The notes: generated by a model from the letters alone, not told the origin. A stretch of 64,000 nt of DNA from CAVSUZ01 sp963834715 (GCA_963834715.1 CAWIDE010000002.1:186001-250000), one strand, 5' to 3'; positions 37,190 through 47,091 are shown, counted from the stretch's first letter. Made by a program: numbers and translations.

Positions 37190-37857
37190 CAGCTCTCTTT
37201 CCTGCCCCCTGCGCCCGCCCCCGGTGGCGCCCGTGCCTGCCCCACTGCCACCCTTGCCCCGTTCGTTAACCGCGACTGTCCCCCAATCACCACCGTTTGC
37301 CCCGGTTGCAAACCTTTGCTCACCACCGCGATATTTTCATCCTGATAACTTACATTCACCGGTTGCACCTTGACCGTCTCATTCGGCTGCACGGTATAAA
37401 CAAAAAGCCCGTCCGGCCCGTGCTCGATCGCTGCCAATGGCACAGTCGGCACCTTGTCCAGCGCCTCCACCAAAACCCTTGCATGCACGAACTGCCCGGG
37501 CCACAACCGTTCGTTATCGTTCGCAAAGATGGCCTTCAACTGTATTGTGCCGGTTGCCGCATCAATCGCATTGTTCGGCGTCAGCAGCGAGCCCGTTCCG
37601 AGCTTAATCGTGTCGTCGCTTGTATAGGCCGCAACCGGAGGCTTGCCTTTCGCCATCGTATTGAGCGCTTCCACCGTCCCCAGCCCGCGCAGATATACTG
37701 GAAAGTCGGCCTGCTTGACCGGAGCAACGGCGACCGGAACCGCCGGTTGTTCGCCGGACGACGCCGCGTGGACCGACCGCGGATGCCACACGACCCCGCT
37801 TACCCACGCCGCCCCGCCGGCCGCCACCAGAAACATGATGAAAAGCAATTTCTTCAT
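37189..37857 (-). CDS. RND efflux periplasmic adaptor lacking its hairpin/lipoyl module
   Basis: 222 residues from the ATG at 37857 (normal size about 390). Membrane anchor/signal 'KKLLFIMFLVAAGGAAWVSG', then 'VAVAPVKQADFPVYLRGLGT' and 'VEALNT' as in MdtA-type adaptors. At this point the lipoyl half-motif, the alpha-helical hairpin and the second half-motif, together about 150 residues, are absent. The chain resumes in the beta-barrel region with 'LGTGSLLTPNNAIDAATGTI' and 'PGQFVHARVLVEALDKVPTV', and finishes normally. The reading frame is kept. It should be unable to bridge to an outer-membrane channel. First gene of the damaged pump operon. Confidence 0.75.
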   Translation of the reverse strand: MKKLLFIMFLVAAGGAAWVSGVVWHPRSVHAASSGEQPAVPVAVAPVKQADFPVYLRGLGTVEALNTMAKGKPPVAAYTSDDTIKLGTGSLLTPNNAIDAATGTIQLKAIFANDNERLWPGQFVHARVLVEALDKVPTVPLAAIEHGPDGLFVYTVQPNETVKVQPVNVSYQDENIAVVSKGLQPGQTVVIGGQSRLTNGARVAVGQARAPPGAGAGGRKES

Positions 37858-37984
37858 TCTGGGCGCCTCCGGACAGGCCACGCCTTCGGACGCGCCCGCC
37901 AGGTCTTAGCTATTTCAGGCAAGCGGCCTACGTCCAGGTAGCCCGCGTGCGTCTTCTGTTGCTGTTTGTAACGAGAACGAGCGC

Positions 37985-40900
37985 CTACTCCCCCGCCGCC
38001 GGCACCCGCCGCCGCCCCCGTCCAGCCCACGCCTTCACCCGCTCCCGCATCGATTGGAACGTCACATACAGCATTGGGATCAGAAAAATCCCAAAGCAGC
38101 TCGCCGCAATCATCCCCGCAAAAACCGCGGTCCCCACATCCCGCCTGCTCAGCATTGCCGCGCCCTGAGCTGTTACCAGCGGAACCAGTCCGGCAATGAA
38201 CGCTACCGATGTCATCATCACCGCCCGGAATCGCGTCCGAGCCCCGAGCACCGCCGCTTCGCGGATCGGCTGCCCTGCCTCGCGCTGCTCCTTCGCAAAC
38301 TCCACAATCAGGATCGCATTCTTCGCAGCCAGCGCAATCAGCATTACCAACCCGATCTGCGCGTATAGATCGACCGACAGCCCGGCTATCACAATCCCGA
38401 TCAGCGCGCCCAGAATGCCCACGATCACCGACACCAGCACCGGGATCGGGATCACCCAGCTTTCGTACAGTCCCACCAGGAACAAATACGCAAACAGTGC
38501 CGCCAGCCCCAGAATCAACCCGGTCTGCCCCGACGCCAGTTGCTCCTGGTACGCCGTGCCCGTCCACTCGAACCCATATCCGCGCGGCAGCGTCTTATCT
38601 GAAATCGCGGCCATGGCGGCCAGCGCAGTGCCCGAGGACACACCCGGCGCCGGCCCTCCATCGATAGTGATCGCCCGGTAATTGTTATACCGCGTAATAA
38701 CCTGCGGCCCGGTTATCACGCGCAGACTTGCAAGCGACCGTACAGGCACCATCTCGCCCCGGTTATTCCGTACATAAATCCGCCACACCGCATCGATATC
38801 GTTCCGATCTTGGCCCTGGCCCTCGATATTTACCTGCCAGGTTCGGCCGTAAAGATTGAAATTATTCACGTAAATCCCGCCCAGCGTGGCCTGCAAGGCG
38901 GTGAACACGTCATTCAGCGAAACCCCCAGCGCCGCCGTCTTCTCCCGGTCAATGTCCAGATACAGCGATGGATTGCTCGCCGTGTATGTCGAAAACACCC
39001 GCGTCAACCGCGCATCCTGATTCGCCGCCGCAAGCAGGCCCCGCATCACCTGCCCGTTCTGCACCGGCTCCTGGCCCTCCAGCGCCTCCAGCTCGTACTC
39101 AAACCCCGATCCGGTCCCCAATCCGATAATCGGCGGCAGATTGAACGGGAAGATATTAGCCGACCGGATCGACTGCACCGCAAAGAATGTCTTCCCCACT
39201 ACAGCCTGCACCGAATCTCCCGGCGCCAGCCGGTCGCCAAACGGCTTCATCCGGCCCACCATAAATGCCGAGTTCGGCTCGTTCACCCCATCCAGCAGCG
39301 ACCAGCCAACGATCGCCAGTGTATCCTGCACCTGCGGAAACTTCTTTAGGATCTGCTGAACCCGCGCCGCCACCTCGCCCGTGCGTGCCACTGAAGCCCC
39401 ATCCGGCAACTGCACCGAGATGAAATACGCCCCCTGGTCCTCCTCGGGCAGGAACCCCGTCGGCGTATGCTGCATCAGCCAGAACGCGCCGTACCCGCAA
39501 ATCCCGACTAGCAGCAGCGACAGCGCCGAGACCCGTACCAGTCGCCGCACAATCGCGGCATAGCCATTCCGCGCGAAGTCAATCCCGCCCAGAACCCACG
39601 CCAGCGGTCCCCGCCGGTGCCGCATCCCCGGCCGCAGAAATATGGCGCACAATGCCGGCGACAGCGTCAGAGCAATCACCGCCGACAGCAGCATCGCGCA
39701 GCTCATCGTCACCGCAAATTGCTTGAACAGCGTCCCCGACAACCCGGGAATAAACGCGGTTGGCAAAAATACCGAGAGCAGCACCAATGAAATCGCGATC
39801 ACCGGCCCGGTGATCTGCCGCATTGCCTTGATGGTGGCCTCCGCCGGCGACAGATGCGGCTCCTCCTCCATCACCCGCTCGACATTCTCCACCACCACGA
39901 TCGCATCATCCACCACCACCCCGATCGCCAGCACCATCGCCAGCAACGACACTGTGTTGATGGAAAAACCCAACGCGAGGAGGGCCGCCACCGTTCCGAT
40001 CAGGCTCACCGGAACCGCGACCGCGGGGATGATGGTCGCCCGGATGTTCCCCAGAAACAGGAACACCACCAGCACCACCAGCGCAAACGCCTCCGCAACG
40101 GTCTGAATTACCTCGCGCAGCGTGTCGCTTACGAACTGACTCGAGTTGTACATAACCTTCGCATGCAACCCCGCCGGAAACCGCTGCGACAACCGCTGCA
40201 ACGCCCGAGCGACCGCCGCCGAGGTCTGCACTGCATTCGCCCCCGGCGACAGATAAATCCCAATCGGCACCGCGGGCGCGCCGTTCAGCCGCGTCTCCGC
40301 GTCCATGTTCTGTGCACCCAACTGCACGTCGGCCACATCCCGAAGCCGCAGCACCGAACCGTCCGGATTGGCGCGCACAATGATGTTGCCGAACTGGGCC
40401 GGCGTCACCAGCCGTCCCTGCGTCTGCAGGTTGAATTGAAATTGCTGGCCGTTGCCGATGGGGCGCGCCCCGATCCGACCCACCGGTGCAATCGTGCTCT
40501 GGCTCTCGATTGCCGCGATAATGTCATTCGGCGTCAGCCCCAGGCTCGTCAGCCGGTCGGTGTGAAACCACACCCGCATCGAGTAATTAAGCTTGGAAAA
40601 CAGGTTCGCCTGCCCTACCCCGGGCGTGCGCGACAGCGTATCCAGCACATTGATCAGCACGTAATTGGTCACGTACAGCGGATCCATCTTCACCGGATCG
40701 TCACTGTAAAACGCCAGAAACTCCAGAATCGCCGCCGACTTCTTCTGAACCGTCACACCTTCCTGCTGCACCTCGGCTGGCAATTGCGAAAGCGCCGTCT
40801 GTACCCGGTTGTTCACATTCACCGTATCGATGTCGGGATCAGACCCCAGCGCAAAACTTACCGACAGCCCATAGCTTCCATCATTCCCGCTGTTGGACTT

Positions 40901-41137
40901 CATATAGATCATCTTATCCACGCCGATCACGTTTGCCTCGATCGGCTGTGCCACCGCGCTCTCTACCGTTGCCGCGGAAGCACCCGGATAGGTCGTCGTC
41001 ACATTCACCTGCGGCGGCACGATGTTCGGCAACTGCGCCACCGGGATCCGCACCATTGCAATGGCGCCCGCCAGGGTAATCACTATCGCAATCACCACCG
41101 CCAGCCGCGGCCGGCGGATGAACAGCGCCGAGATCAC
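37985..41137 (-). CDS. RND-type multidrug efflux permease (AcrB/MexB-like, HAE1), intact
   Basis: 1050 residues, the expected size. Twelve membrane helices with two large periplasmic loops. Start 'FIRRPRLAVVIAIVITLAGA'. Pore-domain hallmarks 'NVTTTYPGASAATVESAVAQ' and 'GVDKMIYMKSNSGNDGSYGL'. Proton relay Asp-Asp in 'AIGVVVDDAIVVVENVERVM' and Lys in 'IGLVMLIALAAKNAILIVEF'. It exports drugs or solvents from the periplasm, driven by protons. GTG start at 41137 overlaps the adaptor stop (GTGA). No outer-membrane factor is encoded nearby, so it must borrow a TolC-like channel. Confidence 0.93.
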   Translation of the reverse strand: MISALFIRRPRLAVVIAIVITLAGAIAMVRIPVAQLPNIVPPQVNVTTTYPGASAATVESAVAQPIEANVIGVDKMIYMKSNSGNDGSYGLSVSFALGSDPDIDTVNVNNRVQTALSQLPAEVQQEGVTVQKKSAAILEFLAFYSDDPVKMDPLYVTNYVLINVLDTLSRTPGVGQANLFSKLNYSMRVWFHTDRLTSLGLTPNDIIAAIESQSTIAPVGRIGARPIGNGQQFQFNLQTQGRLVTPAQFGNIIVRANPDGSVLRLRDVADVQLGAQNMDAETRLNGAPAVPIGIYLSPGANAVQTSAAVARALQRLSQRFPAGLHAKVMYNSSQFVSDTLREVIQTVAEAFALVVLVVFLFLGNIRATIIPAVAVPVSLIGTVAALLALGFSINTVSLLAMVLAIGVVVDDAIVVVENVERVMEEEPHLSPAEATIKAMRQITGPVIAISLVLLSVFLPTAFIPGLSGTLFKQFAVTMSCAMLLSAVIALTLSPALCAIFLRPGMRHRRGPLAWVLGGIDFARNGYAAIVRRLVRVSALSLLLVGICGYGAFWLMQHTPTGFLPEEDQGAYFISVQLPDGASVARTGEVAARVQQILKKFPQVQDTLAIVGWSLLDGVNEPNSAFMVGRMKPFGDRLAPGDSVQAVVGKTFFAVQSIRSANIFPFNLPPIIGLGTGSGFEYELEALEGQEPVQNGQVMRGLLAAANQDARLTRVFSTYTASNPSLYLDIDREKTAALGVSLNDVFTALQATLGGIYVNNFNLYGRTWQVNIEGQGQDRNDIDAVWRIYVRNNRGEMVPVRSLASLRVITGPQVITRYNNYRAITIDGGPAPGVSSGTALAAMAAISDKTLPRGYGFEWTGTAYQEQLASGQTGLILGLAALFAYLFLVGLYESWVIPIPVLVSVIVGILGALIGIVIAGLSVDLYAQIGLVMLIALAAKNAILIVEFAKEQREAGQPIREAAVLGARTRFRAVMMTSVAFIAGLVPLVTAQGAAMLSRRDVGTAVFAGMIAASCFGIFLIPMLYVTFQSMRERVKAWAGRGRRRVPAAGE

Positions 41138-42345
41138 CTGCTGACCGCCACGCTAATTGTCGAATCCGCTGCCGCCTGCTTGGCACCTGGCAACGGACTT
41201 GCCGGCCCGGGCGAGACTACCTGGCCCGGGTGTACCTTCTGGATCCCGTCCAAAATCACCATCTCCCCCGAATCCAATCCGCTCAGCACCGAGGCCGTTG
41301 AGGGATTGGACTGCCCCACCGTGATGCGCTTCTCCACCACCTTGTTGTGGCCATCCACGGCATACACGTAATCGCCTCGCTGGTCCGACAGGATCGCCGC
41401 CTGCGGGATCGTCAGCAGCGAGACCGGCTCGGCACCCTGCAGCAGCACATGCACGAACTCGTTATCTACCAGCTCCCGGTCACCGCCTGGAAGCTTCGGG
41501 TTCGGAATTGTGCCCCGCAGAATCAGCGTATCCGTGGTCGCCGAGATACTGTTATCGACGAAATCCACCTTTCCGGTCTGGTCGTACATGCGGCCGTCCG
41601 GCAACTGCACCCGGATTACCATCCCATTGAACCCGGCGCGTTCCCCCAATCGCTGCCGCAGGTCCAGCGCCGTCCGCACAGGCACCGGAAACACCACGTA
41701 CATCGGATCTTCGCTGGTGATCGTCGTCAATATGCCGCTGGTCGGCGAAACCACGTTTCCAATCGTCACCGAAGTGCGCCCGATTTTTCCATCAATCGGC
41801 GAGCGGATCTCGGTGTATCCCAGGTTGATCCGCGACTGTTCTTGCTGCGCTTTGGCCGACAGCACCTGTGCCGCATCCGCAAGCATGGTGTCCTTCGCCG
41901 CATCATAAGCCGCCTGCTGTCCCGCCGGCGTCTTCAGCAACTGCTCCTGCCGCTTGAAGGTCAGAGTCGCGTTCTCAAGCTGCGCCTGCGCCTGCTGCAC
42001 CGCCGCCGTCTTGGCGTCCAGATCGGCCTGGAACGGCGGCTGCTCCAGTAAATACAGCAAATCCCCCTTACGCACCTCTGCCCCCTCGGTGAACTTCTCC
42101 TGCTCCAGGAACGCAGTCACCCGCGCCACCAAGGAGACGCGGTCGATCGCCTGGATGCGCCCGACGAACTCCGAGGTCTCGGTCACCGGCTGCTTCGCCG
42201 CCCGGATAATTCCCACTGGCACCGGGCCCCCCGCCCCCGGCATCTGGGCGCGCGCTTGCACGCCACCTACAAGGGCAGCGAACACCAGCAGAAACCGAAA
42301 GCGCGTGAACATGAGCGTGGGATGGCTCCGCGGTCGGACCTTCAC
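41134..42345 (-). CDS. RND efflux periplasmic adaptor (membrane fusion protein), intact
   Basis: 403 residues from a GTG at 42345; the ATG at 42312 just before the signal peptide 'FRFLLVFAALVGGVQARA' is a good alternative. Order of parts: 'VTETSEFVGRIQAIDRVSLV' barrel-sandwich strand, lipoyl half 'GAEVRKGDLLYLLEQPPFQA', helical hairpin (about residues 105-175, Gln/Ala-rich), second lipoyl half 'EIRSPIDGKIGRTSVTIGNV', and the beta-barrel and proximal domain. It connects the pump to an outer-membrane channel. Co-transcribed with the 1050-residue permease. Comparing it with the short adaptor at 37189-37857 shows exactly what that one lacks. Confidence 0.92.
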   Translation of the reverse strand: MKVRPRSHPTLMFTRFRFLLVFAALVGGVQARAQMPGAGGPVPVGIIRAAKQPVTETSEFVGRIQAIDRVSLVARVTAFLEQEKFTEGAEVRKGDLLYLLEQPPFQADLDAKTAAVQQAQAQLENATLTFKRQEQLLKTPAGQQAAYDAAKDTMLADAAQVLSAKAQQEQSRINLGYTEIRSPIDGKIGRTSVTIGNVVSPTSGILTTITSEDPMYVVFPVPVRTALDLRQRLGERAGFNGMVIRVQLPDGRMYDQTGKVDFVDNSISATTDTLILRGTIPNPKLPGGDRELVDNEFVHVLLQGAEPVSLLTIPQAAILSDQRGDYVYAVDGHNKVVEKRITVGQSNPSTASVLSGLDSGEMVILDGIQKVHPGQVVSPGPASPLPGAKQAAADSTISVAVSR

Positions 42346-42512
42346 ATGATTGCGCCCGCCTTGCCGGCATTACAGAAACCGGTCAACCGGGCCACTTCAC
42401 CGGGCTCCTCCTGTGACGACAGCCCGGTTGGGCCACGTAATAACTGCCTCGTCACCTCACCGTCAAGAGAGCACTGAACCGTTTAGTTCACCTCCGCGGA
42501 GGCCCCACCCTG

Positions 42513-42544
42513 CCGTCATGGCCGAGGTTGACCGGCCATCTACG
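42513..42544. repeat. GTCATGGCCG-type palindromic repeat, copy A
   Basis: CCGTCATGGCCGAGGTTGAC then CGGCCATCTACG: an imperfect TGGCCG/CGGCCA palindrome. Same type as 54291-54324. Repeats of this kind are common in alphaproteobacterial intergenic DNA. Lies between the pump operon and the SnoaL-like gene. Confidence 0.65.
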
Positions 42545-42576
42545 CACAAAAACCGGGGACGCTTGCCGCCCCCCGA

Positions 42577-42993
42577 CTACCCCCACCCAAGCTGTTTCAG
42601 CGCCAGACCGGAGTGCCAGATCTTCGTCATGTGCCGGATTTTATCGCCCTCAAAACCCATGACGTAAACATAATCGGTACTAACCGACTTATGCGTAGGC
42701 GGGCACGGGCCTCCCTCCCCTGTATGGGTCCCGTGGAACACGCTATACGCAATCACCTTGCGTCGCTCGCTATCCGTGGCAAACGCCTTAAGATCATACC
42801 GCCCGTCCGGCAGAATACGCATGAGCCCTTTCATCCACTCGGTAGAATCGCGAAGCGTCCTGACATCTGCCAGCGGCTCCGCCTGTGCCGAAAACGTCGC
42901 ATCGGGATGGCACCAGGCTTGGCACACCTCCCATCCCTTGCCCGCCTCGCAGGCGTCGAAAAACCCCCGAGCCAAATCGGTGATATTCGCCAT
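42577..42993 (-). CDS. SnoaL-like/NTF2-fold protein
   Basis: 138 residues. Reads 'MANITDLARGFFDACEAGKG' then 'AWCHPDATFSAQAEPLADVR' and 'YVYVMGFEGDKIRHMTKIWH', typical of the SnoaL-like polyketide cyclase/ester cyclase superfamily (a cone-shaped alpha+beta fold). Members hydrolyse or isomerise diverse small molecules, and the substrate cannot be predicted. A GGAGGGA ribosome site lies directly upstream of the ATG at 42993. Apparently monocistronic and intact. Confidence 0.75.
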   Translation of the reverse strand: MANITDLARGFFDACEAGKGWEVCQAWCHPDATFSAQAEPLADVRTLRDSTEWMKGLMRILPDGRYDLKAFATDSERRKVIAYSVFHGTHTGEGGPCPPTHKSVSTDYVYVMGFEGDKIRHMTKIWHSGLALKQLGWG

Positions 42994-43284
42994 CGCAATT
43001 CCTCCCTCCGATAACTGTCTCCACTATCAATCTGATCAGCAAAGTCCGCCACTAAGAACCGTACACACATCCGTCAAGCGGGTAGCGGCCGGCGCGCGCC
43101 CATTCCCCGGCTCCATTGCGCGCAAGCCGCCTATGCTCGGAGTTCTCGAGCCCTGTCCGGGGCTCTCTGCGACCCTCCGCGCTAAATAATCACTCTAACG
43201 GATCGCTTCTGCATTGGACCGATATGCGGCCCCCAATCCCACCTCCTGTGTGAGTCGCATGTGCGCATGAGAGTGGAACGACTT

Positions 43285-43328
43285 TTTACAAGTCGCTTAC
43301 ATCGACCACATCACGCATTTACACCCCG
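43285..43328 (+). promoter_or_regulatory. 11-bp direct repeats, site 1 (four units)
   Basis: TTTACAAGTCG, CTTACATCGAC, CACATCACGCA and TTTACACCCCG follow each other without gaps from 43285. An 11-bp phase of T-rich direct repeats is the pattern bound by OmpR/PhoB winged-helix proteins. The next start codon downstream is at 43389. Related sites: 43797-43829 and 47059-47091. Confidence 0.6.
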
Positions 43329-43388
43329 ATGCTAGCTCCCCTACGTGCCGGTAGCAGTCGTTGCTTCGGCAACAGGGGAGATCAGGCA

Positions 43389-43688
43389 ATGAAGTACCTC
43401 GTGCTTGCTGCGGCCGCTGTGTCATCTCAACCGCCGGATCCAGCGTTTCGCGTGGAACCAGAATATTGCTCGCCAGCAACCTTCTGCAGGCGGACAGCGG
43501 CCATGGCGGTCCGGACCTCCGCAATCGGCAGACACCACCGCAACTCGGCACTGACCGCCACAATCTGCAGATTGTGGCGGAAGCCGACTGTGGCACCGAC
43601 CTCCCCGATCGGAGGACAGCATAGCACGACGGGCCGGCTACTGACCGCCACCGAGCGGATCAAGCCCGACCGTAAACGCTCGTTCTAG
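43389..43688 (+). pseudogene. remnant of a secreted protein gene (signal-peptide start only)
   Basis: ATG at 43389 with GGGGAG upstream; the product begins 'MKYLVLAAAAVSS', a typical start of a signal peptide. It then turns into an Arg/Thr/Pro-rich sequence with no domain character, which also contains the perfect palindrome at 43555-43580. Probably only the 5' end of an exported protein gene is left, joined to unrelated DNA. It follows operator site 1 and so may once have been controlled with the binding-protein gene at 43880. Confidence 0.35.
43555..43580. repeat. 26-bp perfect palindrome
   Basis: CCGCCACAATCTG followed directly by its exact reverse complement CAGATTGTGGCGG. No loop and no T-run. 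Could be a resolvase/recombination or regulator site or a repeat relic. Confidence 0.6.
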
Positions 43689-43796
43689 TGACCCTGGGGC
43701 TGCCGCCCCATCGCCCCGGCAGCCCGCTTCGCCTGCTGCAACCGCTGTGGAAGTGGCGCCCCCACTCGGCCCGCCAATTCCCAGGCGGAACAACTT

Positions 43797-43829
43797 TTTA
43801 CAACCTGTTTACATCTGTGACATCATTAG
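43797..43829 (+). promoter_or_regulatory. 11-bp direct repeats, site 2, with -10 element
   Basis: TTTACAACCTG, TTTACATCTGT and GACATCATTAG in 11-bp phase, ending at 43829. A -10-like TATACT lies at 43845-43850, so the last repeat would cover the -35 position, the normal placing of an OmpR/PhoB-type activator. The binding-protein gene starts at 43880. Confidence 0.6.
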
Positions 43830-43879
43830 CTGATCCCTGGGTGCTATACTCTCGTGCAACCATCAGGGGAAGGGCGGTC

Positions 43880-45262
43880 ATGACAACCATCGGCCGGCGT
43901 TCGGTGCTTTCCGGGTCTGTAGGGGTGGCAGCAGCAGCAGCCCTGCCGCGACCGCACATCGCCAAAGCAGCGGCCACGACGGCAACCGTCTGGTGGGGAC
44001 AGGGTTTTGTCCGCGAGGAGGATGTGGCCTTCCGCAGCATGGTTGCCGATTACGAGAAGGCGAGCGGCAACAAGATCGACTACAGCATCATGCCATTTAT
44101 GGCACTGTCGCGGAAAACCGTATCTGCGCTGACTACGGGAGAAGTGCCTGATATTCGGTAACTGGAACGCCTCAACCATTACGCCGCAGGCTGCGTGGGA
44201 CGACAGGCTGACCGACATCACAGATGTCGTGGAAAGCCCGAGATCCCAGTTCAGCACGACCGCACTGTTATGCTCCCAGTTCTACAACAGCGCCAGGAAG
44301 GAGCGCGGCTTCTATTTTCTCCCGCTGGGCGTAGGGTCCATTCCGTTCCACGTCTGGAGCAGCCTGGTTGAGCAGGCTGGTTATAAGTTACAGGATGCCC
44401 CGAAGACCTGGGATGCGTTTTTCGATTTCTTTAAGCCGGTACACAAAGTTCTTCGCTCACAGGGGATGCGTAAGACGTACGGTCTTGGGCTGCAGCTAAC
44501 TACTGTTGGACCGGTGGACGGCAACCTTCTGTTTAACGGATTCCTGATTGCCAACGGCGGCAGGATATCGTTACAGAGGATGGCAAACTGCACACCGGCG
44601 ATCCGGCAATTCGCGAAGCGGCAATCAAGGCGAGTATGTATTTGACGACCGCTTACAAGGAAGGCTATGTGCCGCCGGAGGCACTAAGCTGGAACGATGC
44701 AGACGACAACAACGCATTTCATGCAAAGCAAATCGTGATGGATTTCGATGGCAGCATTTCAACCGAGCTCGCAGTCATCGACAACAAGCAGCAATGTTAC
44801 AATGAGATTGACACACTGGAAATACCGAACGGCAATGACGGCCGACCAATTCCCGCCCAGCTTTTTGTGACCGGATGCTTCATCCCGAAAGGAGCCAAAA
44901 ACCCCGACGTGGCCAGAGACTTCTTGAAGTATCTGATCCAGCCGCAGGTTGCAAACGCATACCTGAAGGCCGGTCTGGGCCACTGGGTCCTACCGATGCC
45001 GTCACTGGTCAACCAAGATCCATTCTGGCTAGATCGCAGCGACCCGCATAGGCCGCCCTATGTGCGTCAGACCCTGCTGCGGGCAAATATGCCCGACTAT
45101 CCCGCCTTCAACCCGGCCTGGGGTCAGTTCAACGCAGAGCAGGTCTGGGGCCAGGCTCACGCCGACGTCATCAAGAATGGCCTAATGCCTGCGGCGGCAA
45201 TAGACAAAGCGTTCCGACGCGCTGAAGCAATCTTCGCGAGATATCCGATCGTGCAAAGCTAA
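43880..45262 (+). pseudogene. ABC transporter extracellular solute-binding protein (family 1), two frameshifts
   Basis: ATG at 43880 with GGGGAAGGGCGG upstream. Twin-arginine export signal 'GRRSVLSGSVGVAAAAALPR'. Frame 1 to 44161 ('ATVWWGQGFVREEDVAFRSM'), frame 2 from there ('FYFLPLGVGSIPFHVWSSLV', 'KTWDAFFDFFKPVHKVLRSQ'), frame 3 from about 44570 ('EGYVPPEALSWNDADDNNAF', 'CFIPKGAKNPDVARDFLKYL') to 45262. The two shifts cancel, so nearly the whole protein can be read. Such proteins bind sugars or polyols for an ABC importer; no permease or ATPase gene is nearby. Confidence 0.8.
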
Positions 45263-45286
45263 AGCAAAGCCCTAGCCGCCTCAGAA

Positions 45287-46884
45287 TTACTCCGGCAACC
45301 CGGCCATCCGCAGGCCCTCATAAACCGTCCTCGGCAACCCACCTTTCTTGATCAGGGCTGGGGCCCTCATCACGACCTCAATGTGATCCCGCACGCGGGA
45401 CACCGTCAGTCGAGGCGCCAGCCGGAGCAACCGTCGCAGGACCGCCTGCGCCTCTTCCGTACGCCCGAGTAACCCCAACAGAGCAGCCCGGCTGTGCAGA
45501 CTGAGATAATCGTTCGGTCGATCTCGTAACGCCTTCTCACTCCAGATCAGCGCATCCTCATAGCGGCCGGCAACGGTATAAGCCACGACGGACCCAAGCC
45601 CCTGCGGGGACAGCCGTCCGTCCAGAGGATTGAGCCGTATCGATCGCTCCAGGAGACTGAGCGCAACATCCGTATCTCCTGCATAGGCACGGATGATACC
45701 GCTGAGTGCCAAGGCCTCTGCGGAGTTCGGATTAAGGGTCAGGGCGCGATCAAGCAGCGCAATCCCCTCTTCAGGATCGCTCGCAGCCGCGATAACGTGG
45801 GCAGCAGCTACCCGCACCTCAGGATCGTCTCGCCCGCGCTCGACCGCATCCCACGCCATACGAATATAGCCCGCGAACTCTGACTCCGAAGGCAGATGCA
45901 GCAGTTGGTTGGTCATCAGCCAGTGGCATCGCGCCAGCAGCCAGAGGGTATTTCGGATCAATCTCGACTGCCCTCTGCAGCAGCCGGCGCAACTCCAGAA
46001 CTGTCTCGCGAAATGACCTCTTCTGAACAAACCGGCTACACGCGACAAAATCCTTCGCCTCCATTCCATCCGCCGGCTTCTGCAATGCCCATTCCCACTC
46101 AATCTGCCGGAACTTCGCATCAATCGCACCAACAATCCAGCCCGCGACCTCCTCCTGTAAGTCCAGGCTGTCACCCAGCGCGCGGTCGAACCGCTCGGCC
46201 CACACATGCGCTCCGCTCGTCGTGTCGCTCAGCCGCCCGCAAATGCGCACGCGGTGGCCGACCCTGCGGGCGCTGCCCTCCAACACGTACTCCACCCGAA
46301 GCTTGCGCCCGATCTCACGAACGTCGGCAGGCTTGCTACAAGGCCCGGCGATGATGCGGAACGAAGCCAGGCGCCAGGGCGGTGATAATTTCCTCCGTCA
46401 CGCAATTCGCGAAACACTCCTGCCCAGGATCATCGCTGATATTCTGGAACGGCAACACGGCAATACCGGGCCTGTCGGGAACGGCCGCTGCGATAATTAT
46501 GGGCAGCTCGCAATGATCCGAAGAAACGCCCGCGGCCTGTGGCCGAGCCGTAAACTTGTAGCCCAGGCCCGGGACCGTCACGATCAACTGAGGCAATTCC
46601 GGATCAGCCTCGATCTTGCGCCGCAGACGGCTGACCAGCACATCGACGCTGCGGTCAAACGAGGCGGACTGCCTGCCCGAAACCGCATTCAATAAATAAT
46701 CCCTGCTCAGCACCCGGCCTGGCGCCCGCAAAAACGCCACCAGCAACGCAAACTCCGCGCGCCGCACAGGCACGTCATATCCGCTTGGGGCGGTCACTGT
46801 GTAGCCGTCCACATCCACGGTGAACCCGGCAAAGCATAGCCGCGCAGACGTTTCGGGTCCGCCTGCATTCAGCTCCGAGGCCAT
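45287..46884 (-). pseudogene. winged-helix/TPR transcriptional regulator (CadC/HilA-like), two frameshifts
   Basis: From the ATG at 46884: OmpR-type DNA-binding domain 'RRAEFALLVAFLRAPGRVLS', 'RQSASFDRSVDVLVSRLRRK', 'LIVTVPGLGYKFTARP'; then a TolB-like domain 'PGIAVLPFQNISDDPGQECF'. After a shift near 46340 'YVLEGSARRVGHRVRICGRL' and 'VWAERFDRALGDSLDLQEEV'. After a second near 45950 a TPR array including 'ALTLNPNSAEALALSGIIRA' and 'WSEKALRDRPNDYLSLHSRA'. No receiver domain, so it would respond to something other than a histidine kinase. Convergent with the binding-protein gene, 24 bases apart. The operator-like 11-bp repeats nearby fit its domain type. Confidence 0.78.
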
Positions 46885-47058
46885 GTCCAAGCCCCCTGCT
46901 GCAGAAACCCGTCCTGCCCTCGCCAAGGACGGCCCGACCCCCGATCCTATAAAACCTTCTGCGGCCCTCTGTCTCTATTTCGGGCCCTTTGTGTCGGCCT
47001 GACAACCCCGGCCGGCTCAAAACCCTAGCCGCGGATCACACCCTCACACAACTACTCT

Positions 47059-47091
47059 TTTACATTCCTATTACATTTGTGACGTCACCAG
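47059..47091 (+). promoter_or_regulatory. 11-bp direct repeats, site 3
   Basis: TTTACATTCCT, ATTACATTTGT and GACGTCACCAG in 11-bp phase; the order and the third unit match site 2 closely. It lies 175 bases upstream of the regulator's start, pointing away from it, at the 3' end of the DUF1127 gene. Possible autoregulatory site. Confidence 0.5.

Noticed and set aside
39854..41371. 505-codon plus-strand open frame opposite the RND pump
   Set aside because: His/Arg-rich antisense shadow of a clearly real minus-strand gene.
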